Under the pieces are notes generated by a model, which searched no databases, was not told where the DNA came from, and saw nothing but the letters and a program-made list of their open reading frames with translations. Of a stretch of 64,000 bases of DNA, positions 36,737 to 46,251 are shown one piece after another. Numbering within the stretch: position 1 is the stretch's first letter; every line of letters begins with the position of its first letter. The stretch is from an uncultured Bradyrhizobium sp. (GTDB lineage: Bacteria > Pseudomonadota > Alphaproteobacteria > Rhizobiales > Xanthobacteraceae). The stretch spans positions 682,001 to 746,000 of the forward strand of contig NZ_CANSMR010000001.1 in assembly GCF_947648125.1 (NCBI RefSeq), written 5' to 3'. A program made the translations under genes and the position numbers.

Positions 36737-37797
36737 TGTCGATCAAGATTCTTACAGTTGTTGGCGCGCGCCCGCAGTTCATCAAGGCCGCAGCGGTCAG
36801 CCGGGCGATCCGTGAAACGGATGGTCTGGCCGAAGTGATGATTCACACCGGTCAGCATTTCGATGCGAACATGTCCGATCTGTTCTTCGAGGAGCTGGCG
36901 ATCCCGAAGCCGAAGCATCATCTGGACATCAATGGCGGTGGTCACGGCGACATGACCGGGCGGATGCTGATGGCGATCGAGCCGATCCTGCTTGCCGAAA
37001 GGCCGGACTGGGTCGTTGTGTACGGCGACACCAATTCGACGCTGGCTGGTTCGCTGGCCGCCGCCAAGCTCCACATTCCGGTGGCCCATGTCGAAGCCGG
37101 GCTCCGTTCCTTCAACCGGCGCATGCCCGAGGAACTGAACCGGATCGTGACGGATCATCTCTCGACGCTTCATCTCTGCCCCACCGCGACGGCCATTGCG
37201 AACCTCGCGACCGAAGGTGTGGTGAACGGCGTTTATCACGTTGGCGACGTGATGTACGACGCCACCGTGTTCGCGCTGGAGAAGGCCGAGATCGGTTCGA
37301 CGATCCTGGCCGATTTGCAGCTGCGGCCCAAGCAATATTCGCTCGCAACCGTACACCGCGCCGAGAATACGGATGATCCAGAGCGGCTCCGTGAAGTCGT
37401 TCAGTTCCTGCTAGAGCAGTCGCGCGGGCGCACCGTGGTCCTGCCGCTGCATCCGCGCACCAGGGGCGCCGCCGCGCGGCTGGGCGTGAGCCTGGAAGGG
37501 CTGCGCGTCATTAACCCGGTCGGTTATCTCGACATGGCGAAGCTGCTGCACCACGCTGCGGAAGTGTATACGGACTCGGGCGGTCTCCAGAAGGAAGCTT
37601 ATTTTCATCGCGTGCCATGCATTACGCTGCGCGATGAAACCGAATGGACCGAGACGGTGACCAACGGCTGGAATCGGCTCTGGAAGGGGCCGGCGCATCT
37701 GGTGCGGAGCGAAATCACCGACTACGGGCGAGGACGGGCAGCTTTCGAGATAGCGGAACTGCTGCGAGATCAAGCCCCGTTACGTGCAGCGGGTTGA
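36736..37797 (+). CDS. wecB: non-hydrolysing UDP-GlcNAc 2-epimerase family (WecB/WbpI-like)
   Basis: A 353-residue GT-B-fold epimerase. Motifs: VVGARPQFIKAAAVSRAI (8-25), the UDP-site VYGDTNSTLAGSLAA, PVAHVEAGLRSFNRRMPEE with catalytic acids, and the C-terminal TDSGGLQKEAYF with PCITLRDETEWTET. WecB converts UDP-GlcNAc to UDP-ManNAc; WbpI does the same on UDP-GlcNAc(3NAc)A. With wlbA, wlbB and a UDP-GlcNAc 6-dehydrogenase (56928) in the same region, the WbpI role giving a manno- or, with the SDRs, galacto-configured diacetamido-uronic acid is more likely. ATG 36736 overlaps the preceding stop. Confidence 0.93.
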   Translation: MSIKILTVVGARPQFIKAAAVSRAIRETDGLAEVMIHTGQHFDANMSDLFFEELAIPKPKHHLDINGGGHGDMTGRMLMAIEPILLAERPDWVVVYGDTNSTLAGSLAAAKLHIPVAHVEAGLRSFNRRMPEELNRIVTDHLSTLHLCPTATAIANLATEGVVNGVYHVGDVMYDATVFALEKAEIGSTILADLQLRPKQYSLATVHRAENTDDPERLREVVQFLLEQSRGRTVVLPLHPRTRGAAARLGVSLEGLRVINPVGYLDMAKLLHHAAEVYTDSGGLQKEAYFHRVPCITLRDETEWTETVTNGWNRLWKGPAHLVRSEITDYGRGRAAFEIAELLRDQAPLRAAG

Positions 37798-37922
37798 GGT
37801 CCTCGCCGACGGATTGGGTCCGTCGCTCTCGTGCCGGTCGTCTTCACAGTCATCATGATTTTTCCTCGAGCTCAATCTGTCCGCTCGTGGTGAAGCGCAA
37901 ACTCCAGTCCAAGAGGTCAGCC

Positions 37923-38921
37923 TTGGAAATCAACGGCAAGAAATTCCTCGTCATCGGCGGAGCGGGATTGATCGGCTCCCATGCAGTCGAGCAGCTCGCG
38001 AAGCACGACGTCGGCGAGATCGTGATCTTCGACAATTTCGCGCGCGGTTCCCTCGAGAACCTCGACCGGATCCTCAGGGATCCGCGGGTCAAGATATTCG
38101 AAGCGGGTGGCGATGTCTGCCAACCCGACATCCTCGACGCCGCGATGAAGGGCAAGGATGGTGTGTTCCACTTTGCCGCGCTGTGGCTGCTGCAATGTCA
38201 TGAATTTCCGCGGGCGGCCTTCGACACCAACATCCGCGGTACGTTCAACGTGCTCGAAGCCTGCGTCGCAAACCGGATCAAGCGTCTCGTCTATTCGTCG
38301 TCGGCTTCGGTCTACGGCGATGCCGTGGAAGAGCCGATGACCGAGGATCATCCCTTCAACAACAAGAATTTCTACGGAGCGACCAAGATTGCGGGCGAGG
38401 CGATGGCGACCGCATTCTGTCACCGCTATGGCCTTCCGGCGGTCGGCCTGCGCTACATGAACGTCTACGGGCCGCGTCAGGACTATCAGGGCGCCTACAT
38501 CGCGGTCATCATGAAGATGCTCGATGCGATCGACCGCGGCGAAGGGCCGACCATCCTGGGAGATGGTTCGGAAGCGTTCGACTTCGTGTCGGTGCTGGAT
38601 TGTGCGCGTGCAAACATCTGCGCGATGTCGGCCGATACGGTCGCCCGCTACTACAATGTCGGCACGGGCGAGCGCACCTCGCTCAAGCAGCTCGCCGAAT
38701 TGCTGTTGCAGCTGACGGGGTCAAATCAGCCGATCCAGTATGCGCCGCGGAGCAATGCGACGTTCGTCCGCAATCGGGTCGGCTCCACGAAGCGAGCCGC
38801 AGAGGAGATCGGCTTCACTGCCGAAGTCGATTTGCGTGAGGGCTTGCAGATGCTGATCGAATGGCGGTCGAAGCACCGGACCGGCCTCGAGCGCCGACGT
38901 GCGAAGGCCGGCCTTGAATAA
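37923..38921 (+). CDS. NAD-dependent nucleotide-sugar epimerase (GalE/WbpP-like SDR)
   Basis: A 332-residue extended SDR with all catalytic parts: GGAGLIGSH (12-20), FHFAALWLLQCHEFP (82-96), SSSASVYGD (125-133), Tyr151-Lys155 in YGATK, and LRYMNVYGPRQDYQGAYIAV. It resembles UDP-sugar 4-epimerases acting on uronic acids or N-acetylated sugars. There is no ATG near the start: a TTG at 37923 with aagagg six bases upstream is chosen, just before the first strand. The 125-base gap before it has no recognisable promoter. asnB copy 4 follows after 33 bases. Confidence 0.88.
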   Translation: MEINGKKFLVIGGAGLIGSHAVEQLAKHDVGEIVIFDNFARGSLENLDRILRDPRVKIFEAGGDVCQPDILDAAMKGKDGVFHFAALWLLQCHEFPRAAFDTNIRGTFNVLEACVANRIKRLVYSSSASVYGDAVEEPMTEDHPFNNKNFYGATKIAGEAMATAFCHRYGLPAVGLRYMNVYGPRQDYQGAYIAVIMKMLDAIDRGEGPTILGDGSEAFDFVSVLDCARANICAMSADTVARYYNVGTGERTSLKQLAELLLQLTGSNQPIQYAPRSNATFVRNRVGSTKRAAEEIGFTAEVDLREGLQMLIEWRSKHRTGLERRRAKAGLE

Positions 38922-38954
38922 GGCTTTGCGGTCCGGGATCAGGCGGATTTAGGC

Positions 38955-40877
38955 ATGTGCGGCGTCGCAGGCATTCTTAACCTCGACCAGCGGCCGGTCT
39001 CTTCGCATGTTTTGCGTGCGATGACGACGGCGATCGCCCATCGTGGTCCGGATGGCGAAGGCCAATGGATCGACGGCGCGATCGGTCTCGGACATCGCCG
39101 GCTTGCGATCATCGACCTCAGCCCGACCGGCGAGCAGCCGATGCACACGGCCGACGGCCGGTTTGTGATTTCCTACAATGGCGAAATCTACAACTACCGG
39201 GAGCTTCGCGCCGAGCTTGAATCGCAGGGGCATCGCTTCAGGTCGACCAGCGATACCGAAGTCCTGCTGCAAGCGATCACTGCATGGGGCCTGGGTGCCC
39301 TGCAGCGCTTCAACGGCATGTTCGCCTTCGCCCTATGGGATCGCAAGGAGCGCAAGCTCACGCTCGCGAGGGACCGCTACGGCATCAAGCCGCTTTACTA
39401 CTGGTCCGGCGGCAACCAGTTGCTGTTTGCATCGGAATCGAAGGCCTTCCGTGCCGTTCCGAACTTCAGCTCACAGCTCGATTCCGAAGGGCTGTTCGAG
39501 TACTTCACGTTCCAGAACTTCTTCACTGACCGCACCTTGCTCAAGGGCGTTCGTATCCTGCCCGCGGGTTGCTACCTGACCGTATCGCCCGAGGCTGCAC
39601 CCGGCACGCAGCCAAGGCTGACCCGATACTGGGACTATGCCTTTCAGGAGCCGGAGACGGGCCGGTCCGAAGCTGACTACCAGGACGAGCTCGACCATCT
39701 GATTCAGCAGGCCGTGAAGCGGCAGCTCGTATCGGATGTCGACATCGGGGCGTATCTCTCGGGCGGCCTGGACTCGGGAACGGTCACGGCGATCGCGGCG
39801 CAGTCGCTCAGCTACATGCGGACCTTCACGTGCGGCTTCGACCTGAGCTCGGTGTCCGGCATGGAGCTGCAGTACGACGAGCGCGCTGCCTCGGAGCGAA
39901 TGTCGTATCTGTTTCGTACCGAGCACTACGAAATGGTGCTGAAGTCGGGCGACATGGAGCGCGTACTTCCCAAGCTGACCTGGCATCTGGAAGAGCCGCG
40001 GGTCGGACAGAGTTATCCGAACTATTACGTCGCGCAGCTCGCCAGCAAGTTCAACAAGGTCGTCTTGGCGGGGACCGGCGGCGACGAGATCTTCGGCGGC
40101 TATCCGTGGCGTTACTATCGTGCCGTGGTGAACCAGAGCTTCGAGGAGTATATCGACAAGTATTACGACTACTGGCAGCGCCTCATTCCCAACAGCGTGC
40201 TGAAGCGTGTCTTCGCGCCGATCTGGAGCGAGGTGCAGGGTGTCTGGACGCGCGATATCTTCCGGGACATGTTCAGCCAGCACGCGGAGCGCCTGACCCG
40301 TCCGGAGGACTACGTCAATCATTCGCTCTATCTGGAGGCCAAGACGTTTCTCCACGGGCTGCTGACCGTGGAGGACAAGCTGTCGATGGCGCATTCGCTG
40401 GAAACGCGCGTGCCGTTTCTTGACAACGATCTTGTCGATTTCGCCATGAAGCTGCCGGTCCGGATGAAACTCGGCAAGCTCGACGAGGTCGTCGCACTGG
40501 ACGAGAATGCACTGGGCAGGAAGACGGCAGCATATTTCCACAAGGCTCACGACGGCAAGATGCTGCTGCGAAACGTGATGCTTCGCCATATTCCGCAAGA
40601 AGTCGCCGAACGGGGCAAGCAGGGTTTCTCCGGTCCGGACGCAAGCTGGTTCAAGGGGCAGAGCATCGATTTCGTCCGCAGCATCCTGTTCGACGATAAA
40701 GCGGAAATCTACCGCTACCTCGACCCCAAGCCGCTGCGCGCCTTGATCGGCGATCATCTCGACGGTCGCGAAAATCGCCGCCTGCTCATCTGGTCGCTGA
40801 TCAACGTCGAATATGCGTTGCGTCAGCAATCTTCCGAGCATCAGGCATCGTCAACGGCGACGCGTTCGGTGAATTGA
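38955..40877 (+). CDS. asnB: AsnB-type glutamine amidotransferase, copy 4
   Basis: A 640-residue AsnB-family enzyme with complete active sites. Glutaminase: Cys2 (MCGVAGIL), AHRGPDGEG (28-36), LGHRRLAIIDLSPTGEQPM (45-63), YNGEIYNY (74-81), SDTEVLLQAI (99-108). Synthetase: PP-loop YLSGGLDSGTVTAIAA (267-282) with Asp273, LAGTGGDEIFGGYPW, and MAHSLETRVPFLDNDLVDF. It is most similar in layout to copy 3 but pairs with a different SDR (37923), suggesting it amidates a second uronic acid. No ribosome site is obvious before the ATG (tcaggcggatttaggc). Confidence 0.92.
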   Translation: MCGVAGILNLDQRPVSSHVLRAMTTAIAHRGPDGEGQWIDGAIGLGHRRLAIIDLSPTGEQPMHTADGRFVISYNGEIYNYRELRAELESQGHRFRSTSDTEVLLQAITAWGLGALQRFNGMFAFALWDRKERKLTLARDRYGIKPLYYWSGGNQLLFASESKAFRAVPNFSSQLDSEGLFEYFTFQNFFTDRTLLKGVRILPAGCYLTVSPEAAPGTQPRLTRYWDYAFQEPETGRSEADYQDELDHLIQQAVKRQLVSDVDIGAYLSGGLDSGTVTAIAAQSLSYMRTFTCGFDLSSVSGMELQYDERAASERMSYLFRTEHYEMVLKSGDMERVLPKLTWHLEEPRVGQSYPNYYVAQLASKFNKVVLAGTGGDEIFGGYPWRYYRAVVNQSFEEYIDKYYDYWQRLIPNSVLKRVFAPIWSEVQGVWTRDIFRDMFSQHAERLTRPEDYVNHSLYLEAKTFLHGLLTVEDKLSMAHSLETRVPFLDNDLVDFAMKLPVRMKLGKLDEVVALDENALGRKTAAYFHKAHDGKMLLRNVMLRHIPQEVAERGKQGFSGPDASWFKGQSIDFVRSILFDDKAEIYRYLDPKPLRALIGDHLDGRENRRLLIWSLINVEYALRQQSSEHQASSTATRSVN

Positions 40878-40947
40878 TACGGGCCAAGGCGCCGCAGGCT
40901 GAACGAGCCGGTCTTTAACTGAAACTCCCGACCAACCGAGCGAACTC

Positions 40948-41643
40948 ATGCACGATATTGACAAGGAAAAGATCCTGGCGCGCTACGCGAGCCGTATCGA
41001 CGAGATCGGGCATGGCGCCGCCGCACTCGGCGAACCCAAGCATCGACAGGCGTTCTTCTTTGACATCCTGCGTCAGGTTGACGGTTTGCTGGCGGCCGAT
41101 TCGATCGTCGATATCGGCTGTGGCTACGGCGACCTGTTCGATTTTCTCCGCTCCACGGGTTGGCAGGGCGTCTACACCGGGATCGACATCAACGCGCAGC
41201 TGATCGAGGAAGGAAAGCGTGTCTATCCCGAAGCGGAGCTCGCTGTTGTCGATATCCAGAAGACGCCGCCGGATCGCGTCTGGGACTGGTGCTTCTGCTG
41301 CCAGGCGCTCAGCAGTGCAACCGAAGCCGTGCCCTTCATGGATCATTTTGAAAGCATGCTGGGGATCATGTGGGGGCTCTGCCGAAAGGGCCTCGTCTTC
41401 AATCTGCTGAGCCCGCTGGTCGACTACACCCACCCGGTTCACGCGAGGCCGCCGTTCGCAGACGTGCTTCGGGTCGTTACCGGCCTGACCAACAGATTTA
41501 CGGTCAGGCATGACTACATGCCGTACGAGTACGCCATCTACGCGTACAAGGACAATGCGATCGACAAGGACAATTTCATCTTCGCTGCCCAACAGGAGCG
41601 CTTCGCCGAATTAACCGGCCGATGGCGCGGTATGGGCCGCTAG
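40948..41643 (+). CDS. SAM-dependent methyltransferase
   Basis: A 231-residue class I methyltransferase. Motif I is IVDIGCGYGDLFDFLRS (about 52-68), the acidic loop is YTGIDINAQLIEEG (about 76-89), then AELAVVDIQ and WDWCFCCQALS at motif IV, and GLCRKGLVFNLLSP. It is full length for a small-molecule methyltransferase with a short C-terminal cap (residues 165-231). ATG 40948 is preceded by ccgaccaaccgagcgaac, a weak site. It lies between asnB copy 4 and the ATP-grasp gene, so an amino-acid or sugar substituent may be the acceptor. Confidence 0.85.
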   Translation: MHDIDKEKILARYASRIDEIGHGAAALGEPKHRQAFFFDILRQVDGLLAADSIVDIGCGYGDLFDFLRSTGWQGVYTGIDINAQLIEEGKRVYPEAELAVVDIQKTPPDRVWDWCFCCQALSSATEAVPFMDHFESMLGIMWGLCRKGLVFNLLSPLVDYTHPVHARPPFADVLRVVTGLTNRFTVRHDYMPYEYAIYAYKDNAIDKDNFIFAAQQERFAELTGRWRGMGR

Positions 41644-41683
41644 CTAGTCGCCGACGCGTGGGAAGCAGCTGGAGCTGAAACCG

Positions 41684-42889
41684 ATGAAGACTGTTGTATT
41701 GCTCGGTGGCAATCAGATGGCATGCCCGGCCATCAAGCGGATCCAGCAACATGGCTATCGTGTCGTTGCGGTCGACGGCAGCGCAGAGGCCCCCGCGCGT
41801 GACGTCGCGGACCTGTTTGTCCAGCAGAATTTCTCCGACGTTGCCGCGACGTCGGCAGCGCTGGCAGAGGTCGCATTCGACGGGATCATTCCGCTGAACG
41901 ACTTTGCCATCCGCGCCGCAGCCAGTATCGCGAGAGAACGCGGTCTGCCAGGCTGGAACGAATTTGCAGAGCTTTGCTTCGTCAGCAAGGTTGCGATGAA
42001 GCGTTGCTGGATCGAGGGCGGATTGCCGACTGCGCGCTGCGTGTTCAGCACGGTGGCGCAACTTGCGGCCGGGCAGCTTCCGCAATGGGAGAGCTGGCCG
42101 GCCGTGGTCAAGCCGGCATTTTCGGGTGGAGGAAGCCGCGGCGTGTTTGTCGCCCGCGGCTGGGACGAGGTGCAGGCCCGTCTGAGCGACGTCGAGAAGA
42201 CCTATCTCGACGGCGACGTGGTCATCGAGGAATTCATCCAGGGAACCGAGCACACACTGGAGGTGTTGATTTGCCGCGGAAGCCCGACCTTGTTGTCGAT
42301 CTCCGACAAGGAGAACTATCCCGGGAACGATACGGTGGTGCAAAAGCTCCACTTCCCCGGACCTATCGGTCACTCCCACCGGGCAGCGCTCGAACGCCTC
42401 GTGTTTGCCGCTTGTGCATCGATGCGCTTGACCGATGGCACGACGCATTTCGAAGTCCTGATCCGTAATGGTGAGGCATTTCTGCTCGAGGTCGGAGGAC
42501 GTCCGGGCGGTGGCCTCAATTTCCATCCGATCTGCGAGATATCGACCGGCTATGACTACCCGGGACTGCTCGCGGCGATCTTGACCGGTGGCCTGCCGGA
42601 CTTCACGAGAAAAGCATCCGAGCATCTGGTGTGGCACTATTTCCCGCGGGGAGAGGGCATTCTGCGGGCCATCGATGGCTTCCGCGGGATCAAGGATCTC
42701 CCAGACGTGGTCGATGCCGAGATGTACGAACAGGTCGGCAAGGCCCGACTCGACCTTCACAACGATCTGGCACGCCCGGGTTATGTGCTGGTGCGATCGA
42801 AATCGAACGCGGAGGCGCGCGACCGCGCCGCAAGACTGGTCGAATCCGTGCAGTTCGTTACTGCTGATCAAGAAGGTGACAAGCCATGA
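41684..42889 (+). CDS. ATP-grasp ligase
   Basis: A 401-residue ATP-grasp enzyme of the carboxylate-amine ligase type. N-terminal pre-ATP-grasp strand MKTVVLLGGNQMACPAIK; ATP-binding Lys143 in AVVKPAFSGGGSRGVFV (140-156, the glycine lid), IEEFIQGTEHTLEVL (181-195), and metal-binding residues in HFEVLIRNGEAFLLEVGGRPGGG (255-277: Glu257 and Glu269). Such enzymes form amide or peptide bonds through acyl-phosphates. The ATGA overlap with a cysteine-synthase-like PLP gene suggests the PLP enzyme makes the amino acid that this one ligates, possibly to a sugar amine or carboxylate. That pairing is inference. Confidence 0.88.
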   Translation: MKTVVLLGGNQMACPAIKRIQQHGYRVVAVDGSAEAPARDVADLFVQQNFSDVAATSAALAEVAFDGIIPLNDFAIRAAASIARERGLPGWNEFAELCFVSKVAMKRCWIEGGLPTARCVFSTVAQLAAGQLPQWESWPAVVKPAFSGGGSRGVFVARGWDEVQARLSDVEKTYLDGDVVIEEFIQGTEHTLEVLICRGSPTLLSISDKENYPGNDTVVQKLHFPGPIGHSHRAALERLVFAACASMRLTDGTTHFEVLIRNGEAFLLEVGGRPGGGLNFHPICEISTGYDYPGLLAAILTGGLPDFTRKASEHLVWHYFPRGEGILRAIDGFRGIKDLPDVVDAEMYEQVGKARLDLHNDLARPGYVLVRSKSNAEARDRAARLVESVQFVTADQEGDKP

Positions 42890-43902
42890 GCCTTGCGCAT
42901 CATCCGTTTCTTGCTGCGACTGATCCGGCAGCCAGCCGCCTGGTGCGTGTTTCCGCACCGTTTCCGGAATGGCTCAATCCATTCCACGGCGATGGCGTCG
43001 TCATCCGGGCGGCGTCGATTCCAGGCGAGGTCGAGCACAGCAAGTCGTATATGGCGCGTGAACTGCTGCTCGGACCGATCTCCGAAGGTCTGATCTCGCA
43101 ACGAACCATCGTGAAAGAGGCGACCAGCGGCAATACGGGGCACGGCATCGCCAAGATCTGCAAGGCGCTCGGCATCCGCTGCCAGCTCATCATGCCGGCC
43201 GGTACGGCGCGCGGCAAGATCAATGCCATCTCCGTAATGGGGGGCGGCGTCGAGGTCGTCCTGCACAGCGACCCCGCAGAAACGCCGGTTGAGCGCGCCC
43301 GTCGCGAGGGAGCCCAGGAGGGAAATTACACCCTCGACCAGTACGACAACTGGAGAAATCCCTGGGCGCACAAGACCCATCTTGCGCCGCAGCTTTTTTC
43401 GGCGACCGGAGAAGTCTCGCTGGTAGCCGTGGCGTCGGGCACGATGGGGACGTGCGTGGGGCTGAGGCAATATATCGACGAGCACGGCCTCGGCACGCGC
43501 GTCCTCCCGGTTTTGCTGGAAGAGCATCACGAAGTTCCGGGAGCGCGACCGCTGTCGAAGGTTCAGAAGGATATCCGGCTTCCTTGGCAGAAACTGTTTG
43601 CCCCTCACGATCTCGAATTTGGAACACGGCATCCGTCGTTCCTGCTGGCCTATTATTCTTGGCGGGTTCTGCCGCAGATGCTTGGTCCGAGCTTCGGTCT
43701 TGCCTTTCAAGGCGCGCTGCGCAGACTGCACCGGGAGAAGGTCGCCGGAAGACTCGACGGTTTGCGAACGCGCGGAAAGATAGAGGTTGTTCTGGTCGGG
43801 GCAGACTCATATCTTCCCTATCTCGATCTCTTCCTCGGCGAAACCCAGTCCGACGAACGTCACACCTACGAGAGTCCCGACTTGTTGTCGTTCGCTCTCT
43901 GA
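42886..43902 (+). CDS. PLP-dependent enzyme of the cysteine synthase / beta-replacement family
   Basis: A 338-residue fold-type II PLP enzyme. Lys53 in EVEHSKSYMARELL occupies the Schiff-base position, ATSGNTGHGIA (79-89) is the substrate-carboxylate loop, DQYDNWRNPWAHKTHLAPQL (151-170) matches QYDNPANPxxHxxTGPEI of CysK, and AVASGTMGTCVGL (181-193) replaces the phosphate loop GTGGT. The usual C-terminal SSGA motif is not evident. It could make an unusual beta-substituted alanine rather than cysteine. It is translationally coupled (ATGA) to the ATP-grasp gene. A cysteine synthase for general metabolism would not be expected inside a glycan operon. Confidence 0.85.
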   Translation: MSLAHHPFLAATDPAASRLVRVSAPFPEWLNPFHGDGVVIRAASIPGEVEHSKSYMARELLLGPISEGLISQRTIVKEATSGNTGHGIAKICKALGIRCQLIMPAGTARGKINAISVMGGGVEVVLHSDPAETPVERARREGAQEGNYTLDQYDNWRNPWAHKTHLAPQLFSATGEVSLVAVASGTMGTCVGLRQYIDEHGLGTRVLPVLLEEHHEVPGARPLSKVQKDIRLPWQKLFAPHDLEFGTRHPSFLLAYYSWRVLPQMLGPSFGLAFQGALRRLHREKVAGRLDGLRTRGKIEVVLVGADSYLPYLDLFLGETQSDERHTYESPDLLSFAL

Positions 43903-43924
43903 CCACTCCTCTCTTCCTGGCACC

Positions 43925-45061
43925 ATGATGCAGCTTACAGCGCCGAAATTTGACGAAGCCGAAATCGAGCAGTTGCGCGCCTGTCTGGGCTCCGGCTGGG
44001 TTACGCAAGGGCCGATGACCCAGAAGTTCGAGGGGCTCATTGCCGAACGGCACGGCGTGAAACACGCGCTCGCTACGACGTCCTGCACCGCCGCCCTGCA
44101 CCTTGCCACGATGGCTCTGGGACTGAAGACGGGAGACGAGGTCATCGTGCCGGCCTTCACATGGGTGACGAGTGCCCATTGCGCCGAATATGTCGGAGCG
44201 AAGGCGGTGTTCGCTGATATCGATCTCGCGACATACAACCTTGATCCCGCAGCCTTCGCGGCGGCGATCACGCCGAGAACACGGGCAGTCGTTGCTGTGC
44301 ATCTGTTCGGGCTGGCCGCGCCGATGGATGAAATCCGCGCGCACGCATCGCGCCACGGGATCGCGATTATCGAAGATGCGGCTTGCGCGATCGGTACGTC
44401 CTATCGTGGCAAGCCCGTCGGCGGGCTCGGGGATATCGGCTGCTTCTCGTTTCACCCGCGGAAGGTCGTGACCACGGGCGAGGGCGGAGCTGTGACGACC
44501 AACAATGACTCGATTGCCGCGATCATCGGCTCGGTGCGCAATCATGGTGCCGGCAGCCAGCGCATCATCGAGGACGAAGGCGTTGGGCCGTGGACGATGG
44601 CGAACTACGATCGCATCGGATACAATCTGCGCCTGTCTGATATTCAGGCCGCGGTCGGCGTTGCGCAAATGGCCAAACTCGACACTCTCCTGGCGGAGCG
44701 TCGCGGTCTTGCGGCTTCATACAGGGAGCGTCTGTCGGACATCCCCGACATCGTGCTACCAGCCCAGGACGCGGGTCACAGCTATCAGTCCTTCGTCGTT
44801 CGGATTTCCGATGGCGGTCGCCGTCGTCGCAATGCGGTGATGGCCGCTTTCGCCGAGCAACGTATTCAGACCCGACCGGGAACGCACGCCGTACCTGGGC
44901 TGGGATACTATCGGGACAAATATCGTCTCGATCCCAATCAGTTTCCGAATGCAATCAGGGCCGAGGATACGACGATCACGCTGCCGCTGTTCCCCGGCAT
45001 GACGATGTCGGATATCGACATCGTCGTCGAGGCGTTGAGCCGCGCGCTCGCGGCGACCTGA
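43925..45061 (+). CDS. DegT/DnrJ/EryC1/StrS sugar aminotransferase, copy 1
   Basis: A 378-residue PLP aminotransferase acting on nucleotide keto-sugars. TTSCTAALHLATMALGL (51-67) binds the PLP phosphate, Asp151 in IIEDAACAIGTSY pairs with the cofactor ring, Lys180 in CFSFHPRKVVTTGEGG is the Schiff-base lysine, and GYNLRLSDIQAAVGVAQM is the dimer/substrate segment. It could be the missing WbpE-type partner of the first wlbA-wlbB pair (3-amination) or serve a 4-amino sugar. ATG 43928 is an alternative start. Downstream, after 38 bases, the ABC exporter genes begin. Confidence 0.92.
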   Translation: MMQLTAPKFDEAEIEQLRACLGSGWVTQGPMTQKFEGLIAERHGVKHALATTSCTAALHLATMALGLKTGDEVIVPAFTWVTSAHCAEYVGAKAVFADIDLATYNLDPAAFAAAITPRTRAVVAVHLFGLAAPMDEIRAHASRHGIAIIEDAACAIGTSYRGKPVGGLGDIGCFSFHPRKVVTTGEGGAVTTNNDSIAAIIGSVRNHGAGSQRIIEDEGVGPWTMANYDRIGYNLRLSDIQAAVGVAQMAKLDTLLAERRGLAASYRERLSDIPDIVLPAQDAGHSYQSFVVRISDGGRRRRNAVMAAFAEQRIQTRPGTHAVPGLGYYRDKYRLDPNQFPNAIRAEDTTITLPLFPGMTMSDIDIVVEALSRALAAT

Positions 45062-45099
45062 GCTTCAGCGTCCGGCCTGCCCGAAGGAATTTCACGAGA

Positions 45100-46251
45100 A
45101 TGCGTCGCGCCGTAGCCATCACCTGCGAGGGGGTCTCGAAGAGCTTTGCGCTGATCGATCGCGGCAATGCGTGGCGGATCGCGTTTGGGCTCGACGCATC
45201 GGTGGCCCGCTTCAAGGCGCTTCAAGATGTGACTTTCGACGTGCCCAAGGGGCAGTTTGTCGGCATCCTTGGCCGGAACGGGGCAGGCAAGTCGACGCTG
45301 CTGCGGATCATCGGTGGCGCCTATGCACCGGACGTCGGACGCATCTCCGTAAGGGGGGCAATGTCGGCACTTTACGAGCTCGGCGTCGTGGCGAGCCGGG
45401 AACTCACCGGCCGCCAGTATGCCGATCGTCTGCTGATGGTGCATGGGTTCGGGGCCCGCGAGCGGTCTGAGATGATCGCCGATATCCACGATTTCTCGGA
45501 GCTCGAAGACCGGTTCGACGACCCCGTGCAGACATATTCGGCTGGCATGGGAGCGCGGCTCTATTTCGCAACGGCGACGGCCGGCCAGTACGATGTCTAT
45601 CTGCTCGACGAGATCTTGTCGGTCGGGGATCAGCACTTCCAGTCTAAGTGCTGGCGGCGGCTGCGCGACAGGCTGTCCAGAGGCGCAACGGGAATTCTCG
45701 TGACCCACGACTGGGCTGCGATCCTGCGCTTGTGCGAAACCGCGCGCATTCTGGAGGGCGGCAAGGTGATTTTCTCGGGGCCGGCCGACCGGGCCGTGCG
45801 GCAATACCTCTATAGCGATCAGGGGGGGGACGAATACGTCGCAGGCATTGCGAAATTCAATGCGCCACCGTCCTATCCGCCGACGATAAGGCAGGGCGAA
45901 GATTTTATCATGCGGGCCGAGGCCGAGATACTTCAGCCCTCCGAGGTGTTTTCGACATTCACCATCGAGCGTCTCCAGCCCGGCTTCGGTTGGGAAACGT
46001 CGGTGATGTCGCGCGCCCCCGTCCTGGTGGGCAATGCACCCGGACGCTACGCAGTTGAGGCTTCAGTGCCCGCGTTTCCGCTCGAGCCTGGCCATTATCA
46101 GTGCCGGCTCGGCCTCATGCTGGTCGACGAGACCGGCAAGCGTATCGGCCTTGATGGCTACAGCTGGCTCGACGGTACCGGACTTGCCCTTGAGGTCGTC
46201 GGGCAAGCAACTGGAAGTCTGGTGCTTCCGGCGCGATGGACATTGCAATGA
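45100..46251 (+). CDS. wzt: polysaccharide ABC exporter ATPase, Wzt-like 1
   Basis: A 383-residue ABC ATPase. Walker A GRNGAGKST (58-66), signature YSAGMGARL (146-154), Walker B VYLLDEIL (166-173) with Asp170-Glu171, and switch His203 in LVTHDW. All are intact. Residues of about 240-383 form a beta-rich extension like the Wzt carbohydrate-binding domain that recognises the finished chain terminus. It is followed by a second, different ATPase and one permease. A 20-residue insertion near 20-40 (RGNAWRIAFGLDASVARFKA) is typical of the TagH/Wzt group. Confidence 0.9.
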   Translation: MRRAVAITCEGVSKSFALIDRGNAWRIAFGLDASVARFKALQDVTFDVPKGQFVGILGRNGAGKSTLLRIIGGAYAPDVGRISVRGAMSALYELGVVASRELTGRQYADRLLMVHGFGARERSEMIADIHDFSELEDRFDDPVQTYSAGMGARLYFATATAGQYDVYLLDEILSVGDQHFQSKCWRRLRDRLSRGATGILVTHDWAAILRLCETARILEGGKVIFSGPADRAVRQYLYSDQGGDEYVAGIAKFNAPPSYPPTIRQGEDFIMRAEAEILQPSEVFSTFTIERLQPGFGWETSVMSRAPVLVGNAPGRYAVEASVPAFPLEPGHYQCRLGLMLVDETGKRIGLDGYSWLDGTGLALEVVGQATGSLVLPARWTLQ

